DNA from: Campylobacter devanensis
GTDB lineage: Bacteria; Campylobacterota; Campylobacteria; Campylobacterales; Campylobacteraceae
Assembly (NCBI RefSeq): GCF_002139915.1
Contig: NZ_CP018788.1
Span: 620,001 to 684,000, forward strand
Length of the DNA stretch: 64,000 nucleotides
Direction of reading: 5' to 3'
The position numbers were made by a program, and so were the translations under genes. Below the pieces are notes generated by a model. The model saw only the letters and a program-made list of their open reading frames with translations, did not search any database and was not told the origin of the DNA. How positions within the stretch are numbered: the stretch's first letter is position 1; every line of letters starts with the position of its first letter. Below, one piece after another: positions 1-8,700 of the stretch.

Positions 1-221
1 GAGATATTGTGAGCATATTTGTACCATTTGCATTGCTTTCTAGGTTTGATCATTATAGCCAGAGGCAAGGACTAGAGACTAGCAAGCGATATGGCGAGAC
101 TGGATGTATGTATGAATTTTATTTAACTGCTAAGGAGTTTAGAGAGTTTAGAGAGTTTGTGCGTGAATTTGAGATAGCTGGAGTGCAATACTATGCTTTG
201 CCTCTTAGCGCACAAGAGTAG
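1..221 (+). CDS. 3' end of an unrecognised protein (truncated by window edge)
   Basis: An open frame runs in from the left edge and stops with TAG at 219-221. A GTG at 9 is in frame, but the frame is open upstream of it, so this is probably the C-terminal ~70 residues of a longer protein. I do not recognise the family. The tail contains the run EFREFREFVREFE, encoded by a 9-base tandem repeat at 135-158. It lies just upstream of the sigma-54 promoter of the flagellin gene and on the same strand, but nothing shows a functional link. Confidence 0.45.
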   Translation, partial: DIVSIFVPFALLSRFDHYSQRQGLETSKRYGETGCMYEFYLTAKEFREFREFVREFEIAGVQYYALPLSAQE

Positions 222-248
222 GGAATATTATAAACTTCTACCAAAACT

Positions 249-266
249 TTGGAACACCATTTGCTT
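249..266 (+). promoter_or_regulatory. Sigma-54 promoter of flagellin gene
   Basis: The stretch reads TTGGAACACCATTTGCTT. It has the invariant GG (251-252) and GC (263-264) separated by exactly ten bases, which is the -24/-12 hallmark of RpoN promoters. Transcription would start near 276, leaving a leader of about 34 bases before the ATG at 310. In Campylobacter, RpoN with the FlgSR system drives late-basal-body, hook and minor flagellin genes. Confidence 0.85.
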
Positions 267-309
267 AGGGCTTTTATAACTTAATAATATTTCTATAAAA
301 GGACTTATA

Positions 310-1884
310 ATGGGTTTTAGAATAAATACAAACGTAGCAGCCTTAAATGCGCATGCTAACTCTGTAGTAAATGATAGAGCACTTACTGGCTCACTTGGTC
401 GCCTTAGCTCAGGCCTTAGAATTCAAACAGCAGCTGATGATGCTTCTGGTATGGCTATTGCTGATAGTCTTCGCTCTCAAGCTAACTCCCTAGGTCAAGC
501 CATATCTAATGGTAATGATGCTGTAGGTATCATCCAAACTGCAGATAAAGCTATGGATGAACAGATTAAAATACTTGATACTATTAAAACTAAAGCTATC
601 CAAGCAGCTCAAGATGGTCAAAATGCTGATTCTAGAAGAGCTTTACAAAACGATATTTCAAGACTTCTTGAAGAACTAGATATGATAGCTACTACTACAA
701 GCTTTAATGGCCAACAACTACTAAATGGAAATTTTTCAAACAAAAACTTCCAAATTGGTGCTTATAGTAATGAAACAGCTAAAGTAAGCATAGGTGCTAC
801 AAACTCAAATACAATTGGGCATACTAGGTTTGAGACACTAAAAAATGTGGTAGCTTCTAATATTTCTCAAATGGCAGATGCGGTTGTAAAACTTAGCGGA
901 ATCGATGGATATCCGGGTGGTTATGTATTTCAAACTATTAGCGCAAAAACATTACAAACAGATGGTTTAAAAGCTGTAGCTGAGATGATGAATGGTGTAT
1001 CAGATAAAACTGGTATAAGAGCTGAAGTTAATAATACTCAAATTTTTGGCGTAGTTGCTGCTGGTACAATTAAAGATTTTATGATTAATGGCGTTAAAAT
1101 CGGAAATGTTACTGTAAAAACTAATGATTCTGACAATGCTCTAATCGCTGCAATCAACGCTAAAAAAGATGAAACCGGAGTAGAAGCAAGCCTAGAAAAT
1201 GGTAGATTAGTATTAGCTGCTAAAGATGGTAGAGCTATTAGACTTGGTTCAACATCTACTGGTGCTAATACCGTATTTAGCGCTAAAACGGGTGCTTCAT
1301 TAGCTGGAGATGCGCATTCGGCTGGTACGGTTTATTTGGGTCAATTAACATTTATTCGCCAAGATGCTAGAGATATTAAAATTGGACTAGATGGTATATC
1401 CTTAGTATCTGGTTTTACCGCAGGCGATGCAATGATTACTGGTGTGGCTTCAAATGGCTATGCCCAGGCTTCTGTAAATTTAAAATATATGAATAGTGGA
1501 ACAATCAGTGCAGCTATGGCAAAGGCTATGGGCTTCTTTGATGGTGGAGCTTCTGCGGCTGGTCTTGACTTTGGTGATAAAGCCGGTGGTGTAAATACAT
1601 ATGGTGGTGCTCAGGCTATGGTGGATGTAGCTGAAGCAGCTAGAAAAACTCTAGACAAGCTAAGAGCTGACCTAGGTTCAGTACAAAACCAATTAATAGC
1701 TACGCTAAATAACATTACAGTTACTCAAGTAAATGTAAAATCAGCTGAATCTCAAATAAGAGATGTAGACTTTGCTAGTGAGAGTGCAAACTTCTCTAAA
1801 TATAACATACTAGCCCAAAGCGGAAGCTACGCTATGAGTCAAGCAAATGCTGTACAGCAAAATGTCTTAAAACTACTACAATAA
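310..1884 (+). CDS. Flagellin (flaB-type, sigma-54 driven)
   Basis: This is the structural subunit of the flagellar filament, exported by the flagellar type III apparatus. The 524-residue protein has the conserved N-terminal D0/D1 helices (starts [15 protein letters not shown], with RLSSGLRI and [11 protein letters not shown]) and the matching C-terminal helix ending in NVLKLLQ. A Flagellin_IN-like segment lies at about residues 250-315. The central region is shorter than in the 572-576-residue C. jejuni flagellins. The promoter is sigma-54 type, like C. jejuni flaB and unlike its sigma-28 flaA. No second flagellin copy is adjacent. A strong terminator follows at 1896-1922. The Maf protein at 30925 is a likely partner, modifying flagellin with nonulosonic acid. 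Confidence 0.95.
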   Translation: MGFRINTNVAALNAHANSVVNDRALTGSLGRLSSGLRIQTAADDASGMAIADSLRSQANSLGQAISNGNDAVGIIQTADKAMDEQIKILDTIKTKAIQAAQDGQNADSRRALQNDISRLLEELDMIATTTSFNGQQLLNGNFSNKNFQIGAYSNETAKVSIGATNSNTIGHTRFETLKNVVASNISQMADAVVKLSGIDGYPGGYVFQTISAKTLQTDGLKAVAEMMNGVSDKTGIRAEVNNTQIFGVVAAGTIKDFMINGVKIGNVTVKTNDSDNALIAAINAKKDETGVEASLENGRLVLAAKDGRAIRLGSTSTGANTVFSAKTGASLAGDAHSAGTVYLGQLTFIRQDARDIKIGLDGISLVSGFTAGDAMITGVASNGYAQASVNLKYMNSGTISAAMAKAMGFFDGGASAAGLDFGDKAGGVNTYGGAQAMVDVAEAARKTLDKLRADLGSVQNQLIATLNNITVTQVNVKSAESQIRDVDFASESANFSKYNILAQSGSYAMSQANAVQQNVLKLLQ

Positions 1885-1895
1885 GTTAGTTTTAG

Positions 1896-1931
1896 TACTA
1901 CGCCTAAACACAAGGCGTAGTAATCTTTTAT
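1896..1931 (+). terminator. Terminator after flagellin
   Basis: A perfect 10-bp stem (TACTACGCCT at 1896-1905 with its complement at 1913-1922) closes a 7-base loop. It starts 11 bases after the flagellin stop and is followed by a T-rich stretch. Confidence 0.75.
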
Positions 1932-2084
1932 AAATAGCCTCATTGCCATAAATAGATTGGCAAAACCTCATTAAACCAAACATTTGTAACACATTATTTA
2001 AAATTTAAATTTATTTTTCTATTTTTAGCTAAAAAATATCCAAATTTAGCTACAATGAATGGAAAATTTTTTAAAGGTAATTCT

Positions 2085-3530
2085 ATGATATATAAAATTT
2101 TGATTGCCAATCGTGGCGAAATAGCTGTTAGAATCGTTAGAGCGTGTAAAGATTTACATATCAAAAATGTAGCCATATACACTGAACCTGATAAAGAATC
2201 GCTTCATGTAAAAGTTGCTGATGAGGCATATGAGATAGGCAAAGACCCGATTAAAGGCTACCTAGATGCTGCTAGAATAGTAGAAGTAGCTAAGGCGTGT
2301 GGTGCTGATGCTATACATCCTGGATATGGATTTTTAAGTGAAAATTATGAATTTGCTAAGATGGTTGAAGATGCTGGTCTTACATTTATTGGGCCAAAAT
2401 CTGAAGTAATACTAAAAATGGGTAATAAAAATATCGCTAGAAATCTAATGCATAAAAATGGTATTCCAGTTGTGCCAGGTACTGAAGCGTTAAATAAGGA
2501 AAGTATTGAAACTATAAAATTAGAAGCTGAAAAAATAGGCTATCCAGTAATCTTAAAAGCAAGCGGCGGCGGTGGCGGTCGTGGTATTAGAGAGGTATGG
2601 GATCCTAAAGATTTAGAAAGTAGCTATGAGAGTTGCAAAAGAGAGGCTAAGGCATTTTTTAATAACGATGAAGTCTTTATGGAGAAGTTAATTGTAAAAC
2701 CTAGACATATTGAATTTCAAATTTTAGGTGATAATTATGGTAATTTAATTCACCTTTGTGAGCGTGATTGATCTATTCAAAGACGCCATCAAAAGGTGAT
2801 TGAGATTGCGCCATGTCCTACTATTAGCGAAGATTTGCGTAAGAGAATGGGTGTGGCTGCAGTTGCAGCAGCTAAGGCTGTTGGATATACTAATGCGGGG
2901 ACAATTGAGTTTTTATTAGATGATTATAATAACTTCTATTTTATGGAGATGAATACTAGAATTCAAGTAGAACATGGTGTAACTGAGGAGATAGTAGGAG
3001 TCGATCTAATCTCTAGACAAATTCGCATTGCTTCAGGGGAAATTCTAGATATAGATCAAACAGAAGTTAAACCTCAAGGTGTTGCTATAGAGGCTAGAAT
3101 TACAGCTGAGAATGTATGGAAAAATTTTGCTCCAAGTCCTGGTAAAATCACAGGTTATTTCCCTGCTCTTGGTCCTGGTGTAAGGGTAGATAGTCATATG
3201 TATCAAGGATACTCTATACCGCCATTTTATGATTCACTTGTAGCTAAACTAATAGTAAAAGCTAGAAGTTATGATTTGGCTGTAAGTAAGCTTGAGCGTG
3301 CTTTAGATGAGTTTACAATCGAGGGTGTTAGAACCACACTGCCATTTCTTTTAGCTATATCTAAAAGAAGACACTTTAGAAGAGGATTTTTTGATACTAG
3401 CTATATTGAAGAGAGACTTCAAGATATCTTAGAAAATACTCACGATCATAATCAAGAGAACAAAGAAGAGGTCATTGCAGCTATTACAGCAGCGATTCAA
3501 AAAGTAAAATCTAGTAGAGAAAATAGGTAA
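2085..3530 (+). CDS. pycA: Pyruvate carboxylase biotin-carboxylase subunit (PycA) interrupted by an in-frame UGA at the conserved active-site Cys
   Basis: ATP-dependent carboxylation of biotin, the A half of a two-subunit pyruvate carboxylase that makes oxaloacetate. The frame at 2085-3530 would give 481 residues, the length I recall for C. jejuni PycA and longer than the ~445-residue AccC proteins; the next three genes also match the pycA locus of C. jejuni. Present are IANRGEIAVR at the N-terminus, the GGGGGRG ATP loop, and EMNTRIQVEH. A single TGA at 2769-2771 replaces residue 229, in the motif ERD-x-SIQRRHQK, where the family has the conserved active-site Cys (Cys230 in E. coli). The frame then continues intact. 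VEHGVTE replaces the usual VEHPVTE. The start at 2085 is chosen for its AAAGG ribosome site and family alignment. The gene is either a pseudogene, a UGA-recoded (selenocysteine) gene, or a sequence error; pycB is not in the window. Confidence 0.85.
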
Positions 3531-3533
3531 TTT

Positions 3534-3746
3534 ATGGATTTTTTAGATAGTTTAAAAGAGATAAAAGGGCAGATGGTTAAAGAGCAAAAGGCTCAAACCC
3601 CAGTTTCAAAACCAAAACCAAATCCAAACCGAGATGAGTTTAAAGATATATTTTCTGAGCCAGAGGTAGTAGCTGATAAAGAGGCTAGACTAAGAGATGA
3701 ATTTATGGAATTCATCAAATATTCGGATATAAAAAAGCTTGACTGA
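3534..3746 (+). CDS. Conserved hypothetical protein between pycA and the protein transferase
   Basis: A 70-residue acidic and lysine-rich protein with no membrane segment. It begins three bases after the pycA stop, and the next gene starts inside its end (TTG at 3739), so it is part of a tight operon. C. jejuni has a similarly small unknown gene at this position (Cj1036c by order). It has a Pro/Lys-rich linker near residues 20-32 and helical ends. I know of no function. Confidence 0.7.
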   Translation: MDFLDSLKEIKGQMVKEQKAQTPVSKPKPNPNRDEFKDIFSEPEVVADKEARLRDEFMEFIKYSDIKKLD

Positions 3747-4464
3747 GATTGAATTTAGTACTTTAGATACGCCTTGTGCGTATCTAAAGGGTCGTTCTTC
3801 TAGAACTAGCTATAAATATATTTATGAAGCGTCATATGCTTATAATTCTGCTTTAGTAGAGCATGGTTATAGGAGATTTGGCAAGTATTTTTCCAAGCCA
3901 ATTTGTAAAGATTGCAATGAGTGTCAAAGCTTAAGAATAGACGTTCAAAAATTTAAATTAACTAAAAGTTTAAGACGAGTAATCCGTAAAAATAAAGATG
4001 CTGGTATAGAGGTTGTAGTAACTCGCCCACATCTAAGCCAAGAACATATAAATCTATATGAAAAATATCATAAATTTATGCAAAATAAGCGAGGCTGGGA
4101 GTATCATCAAATGAGTTATGAACGCTATTTTAGTGTTTATGTAGATGGTGCTGGAGAGTTTGGCTTTGAGGTAGATTATTATGATAAAGATAGTCTAATC
4201 TGTGTAGATTTAATTGATATTACTAGCGATGGAATTAGCTCGATTTATTGCTTTTGGGATACAGATTATGCGTATTTAAGCCTTGGTAAATATTCGCTTT
4301 TAAACCAAATTTTATTAGCTAAAGCGCATAAACTTCCGTGGATTTATCTAGGATTTTATGTCAAAAATTGTGAAAGCTTAGAGTATAAAAGCGACTACAA
4401 ACCATATCAAATTCTAAAAGAGTATTGTGAGTTAGATGAACCTACTATTTGGATAGATTCATAG
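3739..4464 (+). CDS. bpt: Aspartate/glutamate leucyltransferase (bacterial N-end rule transferase, Bpt/Ate family)
   Basis: Adds leucine from Leu-tRNA to N-terminal Asp or Glu of proteins, marking them for ClpS/ClpAP degradation in the cytoplasm. The 241-residue protein carries the family's N-terminal cysteine cluster (C-KDC-NEC) followed by SLRIDVQKFKLTKSLRR, and ends with the conserved YVKNCESLEYKSDYKP region. The start is TTG at 3739, overlapping the upstream gene by eight bases, which suggests translational coupling. C. jejuni annotations call the ortholog an arginyl-tRNA-protein transferase. Bpt specificity (leucyl) is inferred from family membership, not seen. Confidence 0.85.
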   Translation: MTEIEFSTLDTPCAYLKGRSSRTSYKYIYEASYAYNSALVEHGYRRFGKYFSKPICKDCNECQSLRIDVQKFKLTKSLRRVIRKNKDAGIEVVVTRPHLSQEHINLYEKYHKFMQNKRGWEYHQMSYERYFSVYVDGAGEFGFEVDYYDKDSLICVDLIDITSDGISSIYCFWDTDYAYLSLGKYSLLNQILLAKAHKLPWIYLGFYVKNCESLEYKSDYKPYQILKEYCELDEPTIWIDS

Positions 4465-4470
4465 TTTTAA

Positions 4471-4487
4471 TGGAACGCAATTTGCTT
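4471..4487 (+). promoter_or_regulatory. Sigma-54 promoter of dnaJ-like-pdxJ-pdxA unit
   Basis: TGGAACGCAATTTGCTT has GG at 4472-4473 and GC at 4484-4485 with exactly ten bases between, so it matches the RpoN -24/-12 pattern as well as the flagellin promoter does. The predicted start near 4497 lies about 23 bases before the ATG at 4520. Confidence 0.8.
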
Positions 4488-4519
4488 TAAAAGCCTAAAA
4501 TTAAAAAATAGGGCTTGAA

Positions 4520-5344
4520 ATGGAGATTACACAGACATTAGAGTCAATTACTATAGTAACTGATGATTGCGATCTGTATCTAAATCTTATTTATAAAATT
4601 CGCCAAAGTTTTGCTAATGTGATTGGTACTCGTGATAGAATTATTATATTTTATAGCGAAAATGAGCTGATCCAGCGTAAATATTTGCTAAAATTTATAG
4701 CAAATTTATATAAAAAAACTGTCGGTAGCGGAGTAGAGTTTTGGCTAACTCATCATAAAAATATCAAGCTAGTCTATAAAAATCCGACCTCGCTTCAGGT
4801 GTTAATAGATATAGATATCAGATTTGAAGAGTTAAAAGTGCTATTTGATTTAAAAAATAGCGAGGAGTTATTTGCTAAATACCTAATGCGTGGTTTTAAT
4901 GATGCAAATTGTGAATATTACCCACGACAAAATTGGCTGCTTTTTACTCCGCAAAGTCTAAGAGATATAGAGAGTCTCTCAAATATTATAAATAGCAGAG
5001 AGCATCTTAAATATGTAGTAAATTTCAACTACGATAAAGAGGAATTTGAGCGATTTAAACGCCGTTTTAATGTGCTAAATTCTAAAGAGTATAAACGAAG
5101 ATTTAGTATGCTAGCTACTCTTTTAGAAGAGCATTTTCATACGCTTGGGTGTGAAGTTGGTGATGATTATGAGACGGTTCGAGCAAGTTATTTAAATTTA
5201 ACTAAAGTTTATCATCCAGATCGTCACGCTACTAAATCAGATAAAATTCAAAAAGACTATACAGATAAATTTCAAAAAATTGGTCTAGCGTATGAAGCGT
5301 TAAAACCATATTTTAAAGAACAAAAAAACTATATAAACTCATAA
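4520..5344 (+). CDS. DnaJ-domain protein, likely flagellar-regulon member
   Basis: A 274-residue protein with a C-terminal J domain (about residues 205-270) containing the HPD tripeptide at 232-234, which stimulates DnaK-type ATPase. The first ~200 residues match no domain I know, and no zinc-finger or Gly/Phe region is present, so this is not the general chaperone DnaJ. C. jejuni has a DnaJ-like gene in the same place (Cj1034c by order). Its own sigma-54 promoter puts it in the RpoN flagellar regulon. Only eight bases separate its stop from pdxJ, so the three genes are probably one transcript. Confidence 0.8.
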   Translation: MEITQTLESITIVTDDCDLYLNLIYKIRQSFANVIGTRDRIIIFYSENELIQRKYLLKFIANLYKKTVGSGVEFWLTHHKNIKLVYKNPTSLQVLIDIDIRFEELKVLFDLKNSEELFAKYLMRGFNDANCEYYPRQNWLLFTPQSLRDIESLSNIINSREHLKYVVNFNYDKEEFERFKRRFNVLNSKEYKRRFSMLATLLEEHFHTLGCEVGDDYETVRASYLNLTKVYHPDRHATKSDKIQKDYTDKFQKIGLAYEALKPYFKEQKNYINS

Positions 5345-5352
5345 GGATAAAT

Positions 5353-6114
5353 ATGAAACTAGGTGTAAATATCGATCATGTCGCTGTATTAAGAGAAGCT
5401 AGAAGGGTAAATGATCCAAATATTTTAAATGCAATGTTTACTGCTATTAATGCTGGCGCAGATCAGATCACAATACATTTGCGTGAAGACCGCAGACATA
5501 TAGATGATACAGATACTATAAATATTATAAATCTTTGTACTATTCCAGTAAATTTAGAGTGCGCTACTGCTATTACTGATATTGTACTAGAGCTCTCTCC
5601 TCATCGTGCTACGATAGTTCCTGAGAGGCGTGAAGAGTTAACTACTGAGGGTGGATTAAATTTAGCTAGTCCAGAACTACCTAGTACCATAGCAGCTATG
5701 AATGAGACTGGAATTGATGTTTCACTTTTTATCGATCCAAACTCAGATGATATAATAGCAGCTAAAGAGTTAGGAGCTAATACTATTGAATTGCATACTG
5801 GAAGCTTTGCTAATGCCTATTTAATGGCGTATTCAAATATTCCAAAGACTAAATTTAGTATAAAATCATTAGAACATACAAATGCTAAAGAGGCGCTTGA
5901 ATTTGAGCTAGATAGATTAAAAAAGGCTGCTAAATTTGCTAAAAATATAGGACTAAATGTCGCTGCAGGCCATGGACTAAACTACCAAAATGTAGGTTTA
6001 ATAGCAAATATCCCAGAGATTTTTGAGCTAAATATCGGTCAAAGCATTATAGCTCGCTCAATCTTTACTGGATTAAGCCAAGCTATAAAAGATATGAAAG
6101 AGTTAATCAAATGA
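5353..6114 (+). CDS. pdxJ: Pyridoxine 5'-phosphate synthase
   Basis: Last ring-closing step of de novo vitamin B6 synthesis: condenses 3-amino-2-oxopropyl phosphate (the PdxA product) with deoxyxylulose 5-phosphate to give PNP. The 253-residue TIM barrel shows the family start KLGVNIDHVAVLREAR, the VNLECA glutamate motif, and AAGHGLNYQN near the C-terminus with the catalytic His. ATG at 5353 follows an AAGGAT ribosome site. The stop overlaps the pdxA start (ATGA at 6111). Ordering behind the sigma-54 DnaJ-like gene ties B6 synthesis to flagellar gene control. Confidence 0.95.
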   Translation: MKLGVNIDHVAVLREARRVNDPNILNAMFTAINAGADQITIHLREDRRHIDDTDTINIINLCTIPVNLECATAITDIVLELSPHRATIVPERREELTTEGGLNLASPELPSTIAAMNETGIDVSLFIDPNSDDIIAAKELGANTIELHTGSFANAYLMAYSNIPKTKFSIKSLEHTNAKEALEFELDRLKKAAKFAKNIGLNVAAGHGLNYQNVGLIANIPEIFELNIGQSIIARSIFTGLSQAIKDMKELIK

Positions 6115-7037
6115 AACCCAAAATTGCAATTAGTGTAGGCGATATAAATGGCATTGGAATTGAGATTGCGTTAAAAGCTCATAAAGAGATTAGTAAAATT
6201 TGCCAACCAATATATTTTATAAACTCTAAGCTTTTAAACCAAGCAGCTAAAATCTTAAATATCAATATTCCAAAGAATTTTGAGATTTATGAGTGTGGTG
6301 ATGATTTTGAGATAAAGCCAGGTAAAGTAAGCAAAAAAAGTGGCAAATTCTCATTTATTAGCTTTGAAAATGCACTAAATTTCACTACTAAAGGAAAGGC
6401 CAGCGCTCTTGTAACCTTGCCAATTAATAAAGAGAGCTGGAAAAAAGCTAAGATTCCATACAAAGGCCATACTGATGCCTTAAGTGATTATTTTAAAACT
6501 AGTGCTATTATGATGCTAGGCTGCGGGAAGCTTTATGTTGCACTATTTAGTGATCATACGCCACTTAAAGATGTTAGTAAAAAGATTAAATTTAATAAAG
6601 TTAAAAATTTCTTATTAGACTTTTATGCTTCAACTAAATTTAGCAAAGTAGGCGTTTTAGGCTTTAATCCTCATGCTAGTGATAATGGAACTATTGGAGG
6701 CAAAGAAGAATTAGAGATAAAAATGGCTATAAAAGCAGCCAATGCTACAATCGGTAAAGAAATTTTTATCGGTCCGCTTGTACCTGATGCTGCATTTACC
6801 CCAAATTCACTAAAATCTACTAATCGTCTAATAGCTATGTATCACGATGTAGGCTTAGCACCGCTTAAGGCGTTATATTTTGATCGCTCAATTAATATTA
6901 GTTTAAATTTGCCAATCATCCGTGCTAGTGTAGATCATGGAACTGCTTTTGATATTGCGTATCAATCTAAAGCAAGGGTTGAAAGTTATATAGAATCAGT
7001 AAAATATTGCATAAATTCAGTCAAAATTCAAGCCTAA
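6111..7037 (+). CDS. pdxA: 4-hydroxythreonine-4-phosphate dehydrogenase
   Basis: NAD-dependent, metal-requiring oxidation of 4-phosphohydroxy-threonine, feeding PdxJ. The 308-residue protein starts with the IAISVGDINGIG motif and shows the three metal-binding His contexts: YKGHTDAL, MYHDVGLAPLK and VDHGTAFDIA. It overlaps pdxJ by four bases. It is somewhat shorter than E. coli PdxA (329) and C. jejuni PdxA (about 360), but no conserved block seems to be missing. In H. pylori and C. jejuni, loss of pdxA is reported to reduce flagellar motility, which fits the promoter arrangement here. Confidence 0.95.
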   Translation: MKPKIAISVGDINGIGIEIALKAHKEISKICQPIYFINSKLLNQAAKILNINIPKNFEIYECGDDFEIKPGKVSKKSGKFSFISFENALNFTTKGKASALVTLPINKESWKKAKIPYKGHTDALSDYFKTSAIMMLGCGKLYVALFSDHTPLKDVSKKIKFNKVKNFLLDFYASTKFSKVGVLGFNPHASDNGTIGGKEELEIKMAIKAANATIGKEIFIGPLVPDAAFTPNSLKSTNRLIAMYHDVGLAPLKALYFDRSINISLNLPIIRASVDHGTAFDIAYQSKARVESYIESVKYCINSVKIQA

Positions 7038-7073
7038 AAAGCTAAAATAGAAGAAATTTTTTGGAGGTATTGC

Positions 7074-8615
7074 TTGGGTAGGGACAATTTATTTTTTACT
7101 TCAGTTTTTATTATTTCTTTAGTTGTCTTTTTTATATGGGGATATGGATATATATCAAGCCATCATTTAATCTTTTTTATTTTAGCTAGTGTTTTTGGCA
7201 TATTTATGGCCTTTAATATTGGCGGTAATGATGTTGCTAATGCATTTGGTACAAGCGTGGGAGCTAAGACTCTTACTATTAAACAAGCGCTAATAATCGC
7301 AGCTGTATTTGAGTTAAGTGGCGCTATATTTGCTGGAGCTGAAGTTACAAATACTATTAGAAGTGGTATTGTTATACTACCAAATAACGGTGATATCAAT
7401 CCTATGATTTTTGCTGCTGTTATGCTCTCAGCTCTTATGAGTTCTGGAATTTGGCTATTTGTAGCGACTAAAAAGGGCTTGCCAGTATCTACTACTCACT
7501 CTATCGTTGGTGGTATCGTAGGGTCTGGCCTTATGATGGGGTATTTATACTATGATAATGGCAATACCTTAGATATGGTTAAATGGAGTTCTATTGGTAG
7601 TATTGCTCTTAGCTGGGTTTTATCTCCGTTAATGGGTGGAGTTATTGCTTATATCGTTTATGGTTATATCAAAACTAAAATTATAACTCCAAGTATGGAT
7701 CTACATACTCAGATTAAAGCGATAAAAGCACAAAAAAGAGCATTTAAAGAAAATTATATAAACGAGCTTTCTAGCAAGAGCCAGTCGCAACAAATTCAAG
7801 AGCTTAAAGCTATTGCCATGAGTTATGATGAAAAAATCATAGGCAGTGGTCCTTTTAGAGATAAGATTAGAGAGTTTAAAGGACAAGAAAAATTAATTGA
7901 TACAATGAAATATATGAGACTTCATATCCCGATTTTAGCAGCAGTTGCAGCGATGATTATCTCATCTACATTGCTATTTAAAGGGTTAAAGCATATGAAC
8001 TTAAACTTTAGCACAATTGAGACTATATGGATTTTATGTGTTATTGGTACAGTTGCATATTTGCTTAGTTTCTCGATTATTAATATGATGAAAAGAGATA
8101 ATCCGCAAAAAGGGATTAATAGAATCTTTGGTTGGTTTCAGATATTTACTGCTTCGTCTTTTGCGTTTTCTCACGGTGCAAATGATATCGCTAATGCCGT
8201 TGGGCCATTTGCTGCGATTTTAGATGTGTTAAAAAGTGGCGCTATTAATAGCACTACAGTGATTCCTACAGTAGCTATGGTTACATTTGGCGTAGCACTT
8301 GTTGTGGGGTTATGGTTTTTAGGTAAAGAGGTGATAACTACTGTTGGGAGTAAGCTTACAGAGATTTTGCCTACGACTGGATTTAGTGCGGAGTTATCAG
8401 CAAGTATAGTTATATTAATCGCTACAAAAATGGGATTACCTATTAGCTCTACTCATGTTTTGATAGGAGCGGTACTTGGTATTGGATTATATAATCGCAA
8501 TGCCAACTGGGGAATGTTAAAGCCAATTGGTCTAGCATGGGTAATTACTTTACCAATAGCAATGATAGGCTCTGCTATTGGATTTGTAATAGTAGTAAAT
8601 GTACTAGGATTATGA
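7074..8615 (+). CDS. Inorganic phosphate transporter (PiT family)
   Basis: Low-affinity, cation-coupled phosphate permease of the inner membrane. The 513-residue protein has about ten to twelve hydrophobic segments and the two PiT signature repeats: GGNDVANAFGTSVGAKTL near residue 49 and SHGANDIANAVGPFAA near residue 366. A charged cytoplasmic loop lies between them (about 205-280). The start is TTG at 7074, set by a strong GGAGG at 7063-7067. An 11-bp hairpin terminator follows directly. The gene is expressed separately from pdxA, 36 bases upstream, although read-through is possible. Confidence 0.92.
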   Translation: MGRDNLFFTSVFIISLVVFFIWGYGYISSHHLIFFILASVFGIFMAFNIGGNDVANAFGTSVGAKTLTIKQALIIAAVFELSGAIFAGAEVTNTIRSGIVILPNNGDINPMIFAAVMLSALMSSGIWLFVATKKGLPVSTTHSIVGGIVGSGLMMGYLYYDNGNTLDMVKWSSIGSIALSWVLSPLMGGVIAYIVYGYIKTKIITPSMDLHTQIKAIKAQKRAFKENYINELSSKSQSQQIQELKAIAMSYDEKIIGSGPFRDKIREFKGQEKLIDTMKYMRLHIPILAAVAAMIISSTLLFKGLKHMNLNFSTIETIWILCVIGTVAYLLSFSIINMMKRDNPQKGINRIFGWFQIFTASSFAFSHGANDIANAVGPFAAILDVLKSGAINSTTVIPTVAMVTFGVALVVGLWFLGKEVITTVGSKLTEILPTTGFSAELSASIVILIATKMGLPISSTHVLIGAVLGIGLYNRNANWGMLKPIGLAWVITLPIAMIGSAIGFVIVVNVLGL

Positions 8616-8616
8616 T

Positions 8617-8643
8617 AATTTAGCAGGGATTTCCTGCTAAATT
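8617..8643 (+). terminator. Hairpin terminator after phosphate permease
   Basis: An 11-bp perfect stem (AATTTAGCAGG at 8617-8627, complement at 8633-8643) with a five-base loop, two bases after the permease stop. No long T-run follows. Confidence 0.6.
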
Positions 8644-8651
8644 TGCTGGTT

Positions 8652-8669
8652 TGGGAATGATATTTGCTT
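8652..8669 (+). promoter_or_regulatory. Sigma-54 promoter of flgL
   Basis: GG at 8654-8655 and GC at 8666-8667 with ten bases between (TTGGGAATGATATTTGCTTG context). The predicted start near 8679 gives a short leader to the ATG at 8701. C. jejuni flgL is also a known RpoN-class gene. Confidence 0.8.
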
Positions 8670-8700
8670 GTAAAATTCCTAAATTTTTAGGAGAGTGCAA

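Noticed and set aside
2772-2820. A convincing SECIS element for selenocysteine insertion
   Set aside because: Only a 4-bp stem with a GG in its loop is visible at roughly the right distance from the UGA; this is too weak to claim selenocysteine from sequence alone.
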